Part shown: piece by piece, positions 8,314 through 16,735 of the stretch
How the letters are laid out: each line of letters starts with the position of its first letter
How positions within the stretch are numbered: the stretch's first letter is position 1
Assembly: GCA_005881495.1 (NCBI GenBank)
Contig: VBHI01000215.1
Coordinates: forward strand, 1-34,252
Source: Chloroflexota bacterium
GTDB lineage: Bacteria; Chloroflexota; Ktedonobacteria; Ktedonobacterales; Ktedonobacteraceae
DNA length: 34,252 bases
Direction: 5' to 3'
Program-made: the position numbers and the translations under genes
Notes under the pieces: model-generated
Told to the model about the DNA's origin: nothing
The model's database searches: none
What the model saw: the letters and a program-made list of their open reading frames with translations, nothing else

Positions 8314-10194
8314 ATGACAAAATCACACCCACTTCACCAGCCAATCAACGCACCCAAACTGGGCACATTCACTCGTTCTTTTACACCCATCGTTGAGCTG
8401 GCGGCTGTTCCTGCCGTTACAAGCCCCTGCCCTTCTCCCACCATCGATCTAAAGGTGCTGGTAATCGCTTCGGATGGCCAGGAGGTCGATCTGCCAGCTA
8501 TCAAACAAGCGCTGGAATACCTGGGAACTCCCTACACAGTCTATGTTGCCTCCCAAACACCGAATGGGTTGACGCCTGACAAGTTGAGCAACGGCTGTCA
8601 CGGATTTTATCAGGGAATCATTCTGACCACTGGAACCCTGTCTTACTTTAACGGTACTGACTGGGTCAGTGCGCTCTCACAGCAAGAATGGACAAATTTG
8701 TGGAATTACGAGGCAACAATGGGAGTGCGCGAACTCAGTTGGTATACCTATCCCACTGCAGATTTTGGCTATCAATCGCCAAACGGAGAGGTAGATACCT
8801 CAATAACTCCGCTACCGATGAATCTCACGGCACAAGGCCAGGCAGCCTACCCGTACCTGAATGCCACTAACGCTGTAACCATCCAAAATGCATACACCTA
8901 CCTGGCGCAACCGCTCACTGATGGAGCCACAGTTCCCCTCTTCAGCGATAGTAACGGCAACGCGCTTGTTGCGGTAAGTACCTATCCAGATGGGCGGCAG
9001 GCCCTGTCAATGACGTTCGACAGCAACCCCAGCCTTATCCACAGCATCGTTCTATCCTATGGTCTGATCAACTGGTTGACCAATGGGCTCTTCCTGGGTG
9101 AGCGGCATATCTACATGTCGCCACAAATCGACGATGTCTTCATCGACGACACTGTTTGGTTGCCAATTACGCCTTGTGGTACACCCGTTGATAACACCGG
9201 TACCACCTATCGGATAACTGGCGATGACCTGCAAGCGGTCATCAATTGGCAGGCGGGCAAAAGGTCAGACCCAGCATCGGCCAATCTAACGCTGACGATG
9301 GCCTTCAACGGTTATGGAGCAACGACCGATGCCTACACTCCAGATACCTTAACTCCGCTTGCAACCGCAAACCAGAACCAATTCTATTGGGTCAGCCATA
9401 CCTACGACCATACCAACCTGGACAATCTGGATTCTGCGGATGCAACCACAGAAATCACGCTCAATGATCAGATAGCAACGACGCTGGGCCTGACAAACTT
9501 TAGCGTTCAGAATATGGTCACGCCCGACGTGTCCGGCTTGACCAACGCGAATTTCCTGGTGGCTGCCTACGACAATGGGATTCGCTATCTGGTATCGGAT
9601 ACCTCCTTACCTGGGTATAACAATCCCTCTCCCAATGCAGGCATCTATAACACGCTCGAGCCGGAGATTCTCATGCTCCCACGTTATCCCAATAACCTGT
9701 TCTACAACGTCTCGGCTCCCGACGAATGGGTTGCAGAATATAACTGCCTCTATTCAGGCTTCTGGGGTCGCAATCTCACTTACCAGGAAATTCTGGGTAA
9801 AGAGAGCCAGTTTCTCGTCACCTACATGTTGAAGGGCGACCTTGACCCGTGGATGTTCCATCAGCCGAACTTGCGTGCCTATGATGGTACCCATACCTTG
9901 CTTAGCGATCTGCTCGATCTGACCTTACAGAAATATGCTCAGTACTACACTCTGCCCATCATAAGCCCGACGATGGACAGCCTCGGCCAGAACGTTGCCA
10001 ATTGGATGCAATATAATAACGCAGGTGTGACGGCTAGTCTCATCCCAGGCGTATCAATCACGATTGCAGCGCAGAAAGGCGCACTTGTGCCAGTCACCGG
10101 TTTAAACACAGCAGGCGCTGAGATTTATGGCGGTCAACCCATCTCATACATCAATCTCACTGCTGGACAGTCAGTCACACTTCCATTGACTTAG
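8314..10194 (+). CDS. Agd3/PelA-type CE18 polysaccharide deacetylase
   Basis: Predicted metal-dependent N-deacetylase of a GalNAc-containing polysaccharide. This is the deacetylase half of PelA and the activity of fungal Agd3. The 626-residue protein has a Rossmann-like N-terminal region (about 45-260, starting LKVLVIASDGQEVDL), as in Agd3-type proteins. The deacetylase domain follows, with SPQIDDVFIDD giving the D273-D274 pair and WVSHTYDH giving the metal-binding H362-xxx-H366 motif. Further conserved-looking stretches are MVTPDVSGL and DPWMFHQPN. A small beta-rich tail ends the protein. No signal peptide or membrane anchor is visible and no upstream in-frame start adds one, which is odd for an extracellular substrate. 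A GGAAAGGAC ribosome site lies about 13 bases before the ATG. Its place right after pelG supports a role in Pel modification. Confidence 0.8.
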   Translation: MTKSHPLHQPINAPKLGTFTRSFTPIVELAAVPAVTSPCPSPTIDLKVLVIASDGQEVDLPAIKQALEYLGTPYTVYVASQTPNGLTPDKLSNGCHGFYQGIILTTGTLSYFNGTDWVSALSQQEWTNLWNYEATMGVRELSWYTYPTADFGYQSPNGEVDTSITPLPMNLTAQGQAAYPYLNATNAVTIQNAYTYLAQPLTDGATVPLFSDSNGNALVAVSTYPDGRQALSMTFDSNPSLIHSIVLSYGLINWLTNGLFLGERHIYMSPQIDDVFIDDTVWLPITPCGTPVDNTGTTYRITGDDLQAVINWQAGKRSDPASANLTLTMAFNGYGATTDAYTPDTLTPLATANQNQFYWVSHTYDHTNLDNLDSADATTEITLNDQIATTLGLTNFSVQNMVTPDVSGLTNANFLVAAYDNGIRYLVSDTSLPGYNNPSPNAGIYNTLEPEILMLPRYPNNLFYNVSAPDEWVAEYNCLYSGFWGRNLTYQEILGKESQFLVTYMLKGDLDPWMFHQPNLRAYDGTHTLLSDLLDLTLQKYAQYYTLPIISPTMDSLGQNVANWMQYNNAGVTASLIPGVSITIAAQKGALVPVTGLNTAGAEIYGGQPISYINLTAGQSVTLPLT

Positions 10195-10288
10195 ATGGAG
10201 GTTGAACTGCATCAAGAAACTATACTGTATGCCAAATGTGGTAAAGCGGCACGCATGCAATTCTTTCAAGGCAGAGACGGAGAAATCG

Positions 10289-11173
10289 ATGCAACAGCAC
10301 AATCCGAGCACAACGAATCCCGGGGAATTACGGCGCCCGTGGAATGCTGTGCATAACTGGGCATACTGGTTGGACAATCCTAATCTCAAGCAGTTGAGCT
10401 CAACTACTTTTGAATTAGTGGTGATCGACTACTCTGCCGATGGCTCAGCCGGGAAAGCCTTTACTCGCGAGCAGATCGACACGCTGCGTCGTACCTCGTG
10501 TTCGCGACGTGTTGTCTCCTATCTCAGCATTGGGCAAGCTGAATCCTATCGCGGGTATTGGCAGCAAGGCTGGAAAGAGGGTACTCCTGCCTGGCTTGAC
10601 GCCCCCGATCCCGACTGGGGAAAAAACTACTGGGTGCATTACTGGGACCCCAACTGGCAACATGTTATCTCCCGCTATCTCGATGCCATTATTGCGGCGG
10701 GTTTTGATGGCGTGTACCTTGACCGCATCGATGCATACCAGGAGAGCTATGCTGCTGGTCATGAAAATGATATGGTACTTTTCGTCACCAATATTGCCCA
10801 CTATGCGCGAACGCATTCACCTCTAGGCGAAGATTTTGGCATCATCGTGCAGAATGCAGAAGAACTGGCTGCACATCATCCAGACTATGTGCGCCTTGTC
10901 ACCGGAATTGGCCGCGAAGAGGTATATGTCCAGGCGACAAATAGACCAACTTCACAATCGGCACGCGCTCAAACGGAAAAGTATCTTGACCTCTTCCATC
11001 AAAACAGTCTGGGCAAGCTCGTATTGACGGTTGATTATGCCAACAGGACAGACCTGGTATGCACAACATACGAACGGGCACGCGCCAAAGCATACATACC
11101 ATATGTGACAAATGTTGATCTCGACCGCCTCCAAATGAACTCCTACTATAAGCCGGGAAGTCAGGGCTTGTGA
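10289..11173 (+). CDS. GH114 endo-alpha-1,4-galactosaminidase-like hydrolase
   Basis: Predicted TIM-barrel glycoside hydrolase of family GH114 (TM1410-like), the hydrolase half of PelA and the family of fungal Ega3. It would cut alpha-1,4-galactosamine-containing polymer. Visible motifs are YLSIGQAESYRGYW (about 78-91; bacterial members often have GEAE where this one has GQAE), GVYLDRIDAY (D145 at the end of a barrel strand) and IIVQNAEEL. I chose ATG 10289 (294 residues) because GGAG lies six bases upstream; a TTG at 10202 in the same frame has its GGAGG too close. As with the deacetylase, there is no signal peptide. It ends 82 bases before the LAL remnant. Together with the preceding gene it supplies both PelA activities as separate proteins. 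Confidence 0.82.
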   Translation: MQQHNPSTTNPGELRRPWNAVHNWAYWLDNPNLKQLSSTTFELVVIDYSADGSAGKAFTREQIDTLRRTSCSRRVVSYLSIGQAESYRGYWQQGWKEGTPAWLDAPDPDWGKNYWVHYWDPNWQHVISRYLDAIIAAGFDGVYLDRIDAYQESYAAGHENDMVLFVTNIAHYARTHSPLGEDFGIIVQNAEELAAHHPDYVRLVTGIGREEVYVQATNRPTSQSARAQTEKYLDLFHQNSLGKLVLTVDYANRTDLVCTTYERARAKAYIPYVTNVDLDRLQMNSYYKPGSQGL

Positions 11174-11176
11174 ATT

Positions 11177-11254
11177 CTCGGTGGGCAGAGAAGTGCGAGG
11201 AAAAAGCCAGAGAAGGGGAGGACAAGAGGGAAGCAGAGAAAGGCAGAAGGGGAG
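11177..11254 (+). other. Purine-rich tract after the pel cluster
   Basis: About 78 bases are almost entirely A and G on the plus strand, made of GAGG, AGAA and GGAA words. The tract lies between the last pel-cluster gene and the point where LAL coding sequence resumes. It reads as low-complexity Lys/Glu/Gly/Arg in the LAL frame and does not resemble the expected protein. It may mark the boundary of an insertion. Confidence 0.5.
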
Positions 11255-11773
11255 CGAGGGGAAGCCCTGGCTGCGATGTCTCACCTGGATGAAGCAGCAC
11301 AGACGTTAGAAGTTGCAAAAGACGGCGCACGTCAGCGACAGGAGCGGGCGCTCCTCTGGCAGGTTCATCGTTTGCTCTGGCGAGTCTATCACCGCATGAA
11401 GGACGAGGACCGGGCTGAGCGTGCATTCGCCGCAGCGCGCAGTATTATTGCGGAACTTGCAGCCAGCATCAATGAGCCCACTTTGCGCGAGCTTTTCTCC
11501 CAGGAAGCTCTCAAATCGCTGCCGAGGGAGAAGCCCATCCCGGAGCGTCGTGTCGCCGCGGAACGGTTTGGCGGGCTGACCGAGCGCGAGCGTGAGGTGG
11601 CTATGCTTATCGCCCAGGGCAAGACGAACCGTGAGATCGCTGATACACTGGTGGTGAGCCACCGCACCGTCGAAACGCACGTGAGTACGATTTTATCGAA
11701 GTTAGGAGTCTCCTCTCACTCACAGATAGCGGTGTGGGCTGTCGAGGTAGGGCTGGTCAAAGACGGCCCGTAA
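11255..11773 (+). pseudogene. C-terminal LAL regulator remnant (TPR end plus LuxR HTH)
   Basis: Only the last part of a LAL regulator remains. RGEALAAMSHLDEA (from 11255) aligns by eye with RGEALAALHRTAEA of the LAL gene at 1-2832. The following about 70 residues align with its last TPR helices, and the LuxR HTH follows (GGLTEREREVAMLIAQGKTN, RTVETHVSTILSKLG) with a normal C-terminus. The first ATG in frame is 11276, giving 165 residues, but no clear ribosome site precedes it. The ATPase and most TPRs are absent. If translated, the product would be a free HTH domain able to compete for DNA sites. It is probably the 3' piece of the gene whose 5' stub is at 2833. Confidence 0.75.
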
Positions 11774-11897
11774 GGCCCTACTCATAAGTACGTAAAAGTG
11801 GGATAGGAAGAACAAACGTCCCTTACCTCTATTTCTCCGTGTTCTCACTGATGGAAAATCGCCACGTTTCGAGCATACTTATTGCAGTAATACCACA

Positions 11898-12170
11898 TTA
11901 GAGGTCTATTCTTGTGATGTGCTGTGTCCGTGCTGGGTAGGAGCGGACCTGGATGGGGGGACCTGTGATTCCGCCGTCGGCTTGCACATCGACAGTGGCA
12001 CCATCCAGCGACTCGTTGTTTCGAGCCTCACCTTTGCCATCAATGTGCATATTCCGGGCAATATCTTCGGAATTGCGCTCTTGCTGCTCGAACGTGAACC
12101 CGAATGGCATGATGGCGAAATCGTCATCGTCTATGCGCCGCAGGCTCAACCGACGATGTAGGAGAAGCAT
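11898..12170 (-). CDS. Small hypothetical protein
   Basis: I do not recognise the family. The last about 70 residues (from MPFGFTFEQQERNSEDIARN) have the composition of a real soluble protein, with a charged middle (HIDGKGEARNNESL) and a Gly/Asp-rich end (VDVQADGGITGPPIQVRSY). Three starts are possible: 12170 (AAGGA five bases upstream, 90 residues, chosen), 12110 (70 residues, no ribosome site) and 12299 (133 residues, beginning MLEKGGFAIVEKYGDS). It lies alone between plus-strand genes. No membrane segment or signal peptide is visible. The function is unknown. Confidence 0.45.
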   Translation of the reverse strand: MLLLHRRLSLRRIDDDDFAIMPFGFTFEQQERNSEDIARNMHIDGKGEARNNESLDGATVDVQADGGITGPPIQVRSYPARTQHITRIDL

Positions 12171-12377
12171 ATCTGTCCTTGCACCTCTTGCAGCTACCAG
12201 GACAGGTACACCTATCTGGGCGCACGTACATAATCTCCGTACTGCTTTCGCGGAATCTCCGTACTTTTCCACGATGGCAAACCCGCCTTTTTCGAGCATA
12301 CTGCTGGTGACGGTTGGAATCAGATGAGTGACAACCGGATATACAAACAGCATGCAAGCAGAAAAAGGAGAAAAGAC

Positions 12378-13449
12378 ATGACAACGCAACAGCGTATCGG
12401 AAGAAAAGACCAATGCCTTCGTAGGCAAAGTGCTGGCTGACACCGCCGGCCTGGCCGTAACGGTGATGTCGAGCATCGGCGACCGTCTCGGCCTCTTCAA
12501 AACCTTGGCCGGGCTGGGACCAGCCACGAGTGAAGAACTGGCAGAGCGTGCGCACGTCAACGAACGCTATGCTCGAGAGTGGCTTAGTGCCATGGCCAGC
12601 GCCGGCTATTTGGAGTATGAGGCGGCAACTCGCCGCTTTACCCTTCCACCTGAACACGTACCGGTCCTCGCTCAGGAAGGTGGTCCGGTCTTCTTCGGTG
12701 GCGTGCAAGAGGAAATGGTGGGACTGGCCGGACCGGTCAACCAGTTGATGCAGGCATTCCGCAGCGGCGGCGGCGTCCCGATGGAGGCCTACGACCCCAG
12801 CACCTGGGAAGGCGTGACACGCTTTACCAGTGGCTGGTTTGAGAATCTGCTGGTGCCGGTGTGGCTTCCAGCGATGCCAGAGGTGCAGGCGAATCTGGAA
12901 CGTGGAGCTCTGGTTGCCGATGTGGGCTGTGGGCAGGGCAAAGCGCTGATCAAGCTGGCCCAGACCTACCCACAGTCGCACTTCGTGGGCTACGACAACT
13001 TTGCTCCATCCATCGCGCAAGCCACTGCTAATGCCCAGGCGGCTGGCGCGGCCGATCGCGTGCGCTTCGAGCACCGGGACGTTTCAGAGGGGCTGCCTGA
13101 ACAGTACGATGTGATTACCACCTTCGATGTCGTTCACGATGCAGTCAACCCACGTGGGCTACTACGGGCCATCCGTAATGGACTGCGGCCTGGTGGGTGC
13201 TATGTGTGCCTGGAAATCAACAGTTCCGACAAGCTGGAAGAGAACATCGGGCTGCTCGGTGCGTTCTTCTACAGTTGTAGTGTGCTTTACTGTATGACGA
13301 CCTCGCTCGCGCATCATGGAGAAGGGCTGGGTACCGCCGGCATACCGGAACCGAAAATGCGCGAACTGTCTGCGGAAGCCGGGTTCAGCCATGTGCGGCG
13401 CGTTCCGATGGAGAATCCCTTCAACATCCTTTACGAGATCACGCCGTAG
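12378..13449 (+). pseudogene. Class I SAM-dependent methyltransferase, frameshifted near its start
   Basis: Methyltransferase with an N-terminal winged-helix dimerisation domain (about the first 110 residues, DRLGLFKTLAGLGPATSEEL type) and a Rossmann SAM-binding domain. Motif I is VADVGCGQGKALIKLA and a later motif is YDVITTFDVVHDAVNPRGLLR. It belongs to the Rv2258c-like/O-methyltransferase group; the substrate is unknown. The best start is ATG 12378, behind a strong AAGGAG. That frame stops after 20 codons, while the protein frame is open only after 12381. The expected N-terminal sequence (SEEKTNAFVGKVLADTAG) is in the second frame, so a one-base change lies between about 12381 and 12396. 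Otherwise translation could begin at GTG 12430, which has no ribosome site. The rest is intact, so a sequencing error is quite possible. Confidence 0.8.
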
Positions 13450-13583
13450 CAGCTTCAGGCACCTCATGCTCAAACAAGGGTTCAGGCTCCGCCGATGTTG
13501 CACATTAGGCATGGGACAACGTATATTACTCGGTATGTAGTATTTCAGATTTCGCACAAAAGAGCAGCAGCAAGGGAGAGCGT

Positions 13584-14393
13584 ATGACCAACAAACTGAA
13601 ATTGATGTGTATCCTGGCTCACCCCGATGATGAGTCGCTCGGCAACGGCGGCATACTTGCGAAGTACGCCGCCGAAGGAGTCGAGACCTATCTGGTCACA
13701 GCCACACGCGGCGAACGTGGCTGGTTCGGCGACGAGAGCGACTATCCAGGGCTGGAGGCACTGGGCAAGATACGCGAGGCGGAGTTGCTGGCAGCAGCCA
13801 GAGTGCTTGGTATTCGCCAGGTTGAGTTTCTGGATTACCTGGATGGCGACCTGGATCAGGCCCCGCCGGCGGAAGCCGTGGCAAAGATCGTGGAACACTT
13901 GCGCCGAGTGAAGCCCGATGTGGTGGTCACTTTTGGGCCAGATGGCGCGTATGGGCATCCCGATCATATCGCCATTTGCCAGTTCACTACGGCTGCCATC
14001 GTCGGAGCCGCCAATCCAGATGCTCCATACCACCGGGATTTGCCTCCGCATTATGTCTCGAAACTATACTATATGGCTGCATCCGAACAATTGTTTCTGG
14101 CCTATCAATCCGTTTTCGGTGAAATGGTCATGCACATTGATGGCGTGGAGCGAAGGGGAGTTGCTTGGCCGGAATGGGCCATCACGACGCGCATCGCGAC
14201 CCGGGAGTACCGGCAGACAGTGTGGCAGGCCATCTTGTGCCACGAGTCCCAATTGGCGGCATATCGCCAGCTCGAACATGTTTCACAGGAGTACCAGCAG
14301 GAACTATGGGATCGTCAGACCTATTATCGGGCCTTCAGCCTGGTCAATGGCGGTCGCGGTGTTGAGGACGACCTTTTCGCAGGGCTGGGTTGA
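13584..14393 (+). CDS. PIG-L/LmbE family deacetylase
   Basis: Zinc-dependent N-acetyl-sugar deacetylase-like protein of 269 residues, normal for the family. The AHPDDE motif (residues 12-17) and the GHPDH motif (about residue 128) supply the metal ligands and catalytic Asp. TATRGERGW follows the first motif as usual. AGGGAGAG precedes ATG 13584. Members act on GlcNAc-containing small molecules such as the mycothiol and bacillithiol precursors, or on antibiotics and glycolipids; the substrate here cannot be read from sequence. It lies in a same-strand series with a methyltransferase, a PLP decarboxylase and a DinB-like protein. Confidence 0.88.
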   Translation: MTNKLKLMCILAHPDDESLGNGGILAKYAAEGVETYLVTATRGERGWFGDESDYPGLEALGKIREAELLAAARVLGIRQVEFLDYLDGDLDQAPPAEAVAKIVEHLRRVKPDVVVTFGPDGAYGHPDHIAICQFTTAAIVGAANPDAPYHRDLPPHYVSKLYYMAASEQLFLAYQSVFGEMVMHIDGVERRGVAWPEWAITTRIATREYRQTVWQAILCHESQLAAYRQLEHVSQEYQQELWDRQTYYRAFSLVNGGRGVEDDLFAGLG

Positions 14394-14501
14394 GGACATG
14401 GAGAGTTGGCATTGTCTCTATCCACACCTCCAACACTGCCATCGCAGCTAGTGCTGCGCACACAGGAGGCGTGAAATGACAACCAAAGGAGAGCATAAGT
14501 C

Positions 14502-16031
14502 ATGGACACTCGAAACGCGCTACGCTATCGGATCGCACCGCTTGAAATGACGCCCAGCGAGTTCCGCAAGGTGGGCCGCCAGTTGGTCGAGCGCATCGCA
14601 GAATTCCTGTGTACACTCCCAAGCCGTCCTGTCGTTCCCAATGAATCGCCCAGGGTGATTCGGGAAGCGTTGGGTACCGGACCGCTACCTGAGCAGGGTA
14701 GCGAGGCAAAGGACTTACTCGAAGAGGCAGCAAACCTCCTGTTCGCGCATTCAACCTTCAACGGCCATCCGCGTTTCTGGGGGGTGATTACCTCGTCTGC
14801 CGCGCCGGTTGGCGCCCTGGGTGAGCTGCTGGCGGCCTCCGTGAATCCCAACATGGGTGGTTGGATTGGAGGGCCGATGGCCAATGAAATCGAGGCGCAA
14901 ACCATACGCTGGATCGCCGAATTGATTGGCTACCCCATTGACTGCGGTGGCCTGCTGGTAAGTGGGGGAAATATGGGCAATTTCGTGGGCTTTCTCGCGG
15001 CCCGCAAAGCCAAAGCTACCTGGGACGTCCGGGCCGCAGGTTTGATGGGTGAAAAGTCTCGCCGCCTGCGTCTCTACACTTCCAGTGAGACGCACACCTG
15101 GATTCACAAGGCCACTGACATGTTCGGCCTGGGCACCGAGGCCATTCGCTGGATCCCAGTGGACACACAACTCCGCATGGACACGACTGCCCTTCGCAAG
15201 CAGATTCAAGCAGATATCGAGGCCGGTGATTTGCCGTTCCTCGTCATCGGGACAGCAGGCACCGTGAGTACGGGCGCGGTCGATCCCCTCCCTGACATTG
15301 CTGCGATCTGCCGGGAGTATGATCTGTGGTTCCACGTGGATGGGGCTTATGGCGGGTTCGCTGCCGTGCTCCTCAATGAGGGCAAAGAAGTGATTCCGGG
15401 TGACCTCAAGGGGATAAGCGAAGCCGATTCTGTCGCGGTGGACCCGCATAAGTGGTTGTATGCGCCACTAGAGGCCGGCTGCGCCCTGGTGCGCAATCCG
15501 GAAGCGCTGCGTGAGACGTTCAGCTTCCATCCTCCCTATTACCACTTCGCTGAGGAGCCGTCCACCTTCGATTACCATGAATACGGACCGCAGAACTCGC
15601 GGGGCTTCCGGGCTTTGAAGGTCTGGCTGGCTTTGCGCCAGGTGGGGCGAGCAGGCTATGTCGAGATGCTTTCCGATGATATCCAGCTCGCCCAGGAACT
15701 CTACCGACTCGTGGAGGCGCATCCCGAACTGCAAGCCTTCACTCAGGCGCTCAGTATTACCACGTTCCGCTATGTCCCGCCCGATCTTACCCCTGGCTCT
15801 CAGGAGGTCGAAGCGTATCTCAACCAGTTGAATGCGGAACTGCTCACCCGTTTGCAGAGAAGTGGGGAAGCCTTTCTCTCCAATGCGGTCGTGAGAGGGA
15901 CGTTCCTGCTGCGCGCCTGCATCGTCAACTTCCGCACCTCACTGGAGGATGTGGAAGCTTTGCCAGTCCTTGTCATCCGCATCGGCAGGGAGGTGGATGT
16001 CGCTCTCCGGCCAGTAGAACTGAATACATAA
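14502..16031 (+). CDS. PLP-dependent group II amino acid decarboxylase
   Basis: Pyridoxal-phosphate enzyme of the aromatic-L-amino-acid/glutamate decarboxylase type, 509 residues (family about 470-520). The PLP lysine is K317 in VDPHKWLYAPLEAGC. The PLP-stacking and Asp region reads HVDGAYGGFAAV, and the N-terminal substrate-loop segment NGHPRFWGVITSS is present. AAAGGAGAG precedes ATG 14502. It would convert an amino acid to the amine; the substrate (Trp, Tyr, Phe, Glu or Cys-like) cannot be decided. The DinB-like gene follows after 23 bases, suggesting an operon. Confidence 0.88.
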   Translation: MDTRNALRYRIAPLEMTPSEFRKVGRQLVERIAEFLCTLPSRPVVPNESPRVIREALGTGPLPEQGSEAKDLLEEAANLLFAHSTFNGHPRFWGVITSSAAPVGALGELLAASVNPNMGGWIGGPMANEIEAQTIRWIAELIGYPIDCGGLLVSGGNMGNFVGFLAARKAKATWDVRAAGLMGEKSRRLRLYTSSETHTWIHKATDMFGLGTEAIRWIPVDTQLRMDTTALRKQIQADIEAGDLPFLVIGTAGTVSTGAVDPLPDIAAICREYDLWFHVDGAYGGFAAVLLNEGKEVIPGDLKGISEADSVAVDPHKWLYAPLEAGCALVRNPEALRETFSFHPPYYHFAEEPSTFDYHEYGPQNSRGFRALKVWLALRQVGRAGYVEMLSDDIQLAQELYRLVEAHPELQAFTQALSITTFRYVPPDLTPGSQEVEAYLNQLNAELLTRLQRSGEAFLSNAVVRGTFLLRACIVNFRTSLEDVEALPVLVIRIGREVDVALRPVELNT

Positions 16032-16054
16032 GCAACAGCAAGGAGCTTTTTCAC

Positions 16055-16528
16055 ATGGATACCAAAACGTTCATCATCGCGACGAATGGCCGCCTCAAAT
16101 GGTGGCTTCATCACACGCTGGAAGATCTCAGACACGAACAGTTGGACTATCGTACCCCCTTGATCGACGACCGACCGATTGCAGATGTGGCGATGCATGC
16201 CACTGTCATTCTGTTGGGCAACGCCCTCGTTGCCGCAGGGAAGCACTGGTCGCTGGAGGAGTATCCGCTGGATGGCTGGCCTCCCAAGATTGCCAAGCCT
16301 GACTCGGCAGCGGCATTAGTCGCCACGCTCGATGAACTGCTGGCACAGGTAGATGAAGTAGTGAGCAGGTTCTCAGATGACGACCTGGACAAAGAGATAA
16401 CGTTTTCTTGGGGGCAGCAGCAAGCTGGCGATGCCCTCAGTACGGGCCTGGTCCACGCCCTGACCCACGCGGGCGGCATAGCAGGGATTCGCGCCCTGGG
16501 AGGCTTTCCTGTTCCGTCAGGGTACTGA
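16055..16528 (+). CDS. DinB-like four-helix protein
   Basis: A 157-residue helical protein of the DinB/YfiT-like superfamily, which includes thiol-dependent transferases and hydrolases of low-molecular-weight thiols. The four-helix layout is apparent: an N-terminal helix (LKWWLHHTLEDLRHEQLDYR), a long central helix with LDELLAQVDEVVSRFSDDDL, and the typical C-terminal ALTHAGGIAGIRALGG. Potential metal-binding histidines lie in the second and last helices. AAGGAG precedes the ATG. It directly follows the decarboxylase. The family is fairly sure, the function not. Confidence 0.7.
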   Translation: MDTKTFIIATNGRLKWWLHHTLEDLRHEQLDYRTPLIDDRPIADVAMHATVILLGNALVAAGKHWSLEEYPLDGWPPKIAKPDSAAALVATLDELLAQVDEVVSRFSDDDLDKEITFSWGQQQAGDALSTGLVHALTHAGGIAGIRALGGFPVPSGY

Positions 16529-16577
16529 TGATGGTCAACTTACCTTCCATAACCCTGTCTTCCCACAACCGCCCAAC

Positions 16578-16735
16578 CCGCAAGGGTCAACCCTACTATA
16601 CACGTTGCGGTGCTGCGCATCGTACGCGCGGCCGATGGGTGGTCGGATATAATAGGGTTGACCCTTGCGGTCAACCTTGGGAGGGTCGGGCCGGCGATGC
16701 CGCGCATCGCACACGCGGCTGATGGGTCAGGCGGG
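16578..16735. repeat. Palindromic repeat element
   Basis: Two 23-base arms (16578-16600 and 16648-16670) are reverse complements with one mismatch; their core is AAGGGTCAACCCTA. The 47-base spacer holds a GC-rich unit that recurs as an imperfect direct repeat (16611-16648 and 16698-16735, shared word GCGCATCG). Partial arm sequences such as GGTCAACC recur just outside. There are no T tracts, so it is not a simple terminator. It resembles a REP/MITE-like mobile palindrome or a cluster of operator sites in the 402-base gap between the DinB-like and DUF6325 genes. Confidence 0.65.

Noticed and set aside
12124..13074. Minus-strand open frame of 316 codons
   Set aside because: It is antisense to the methyltransferase and reads as low-quality His/Cys/Arg-rich sequence.
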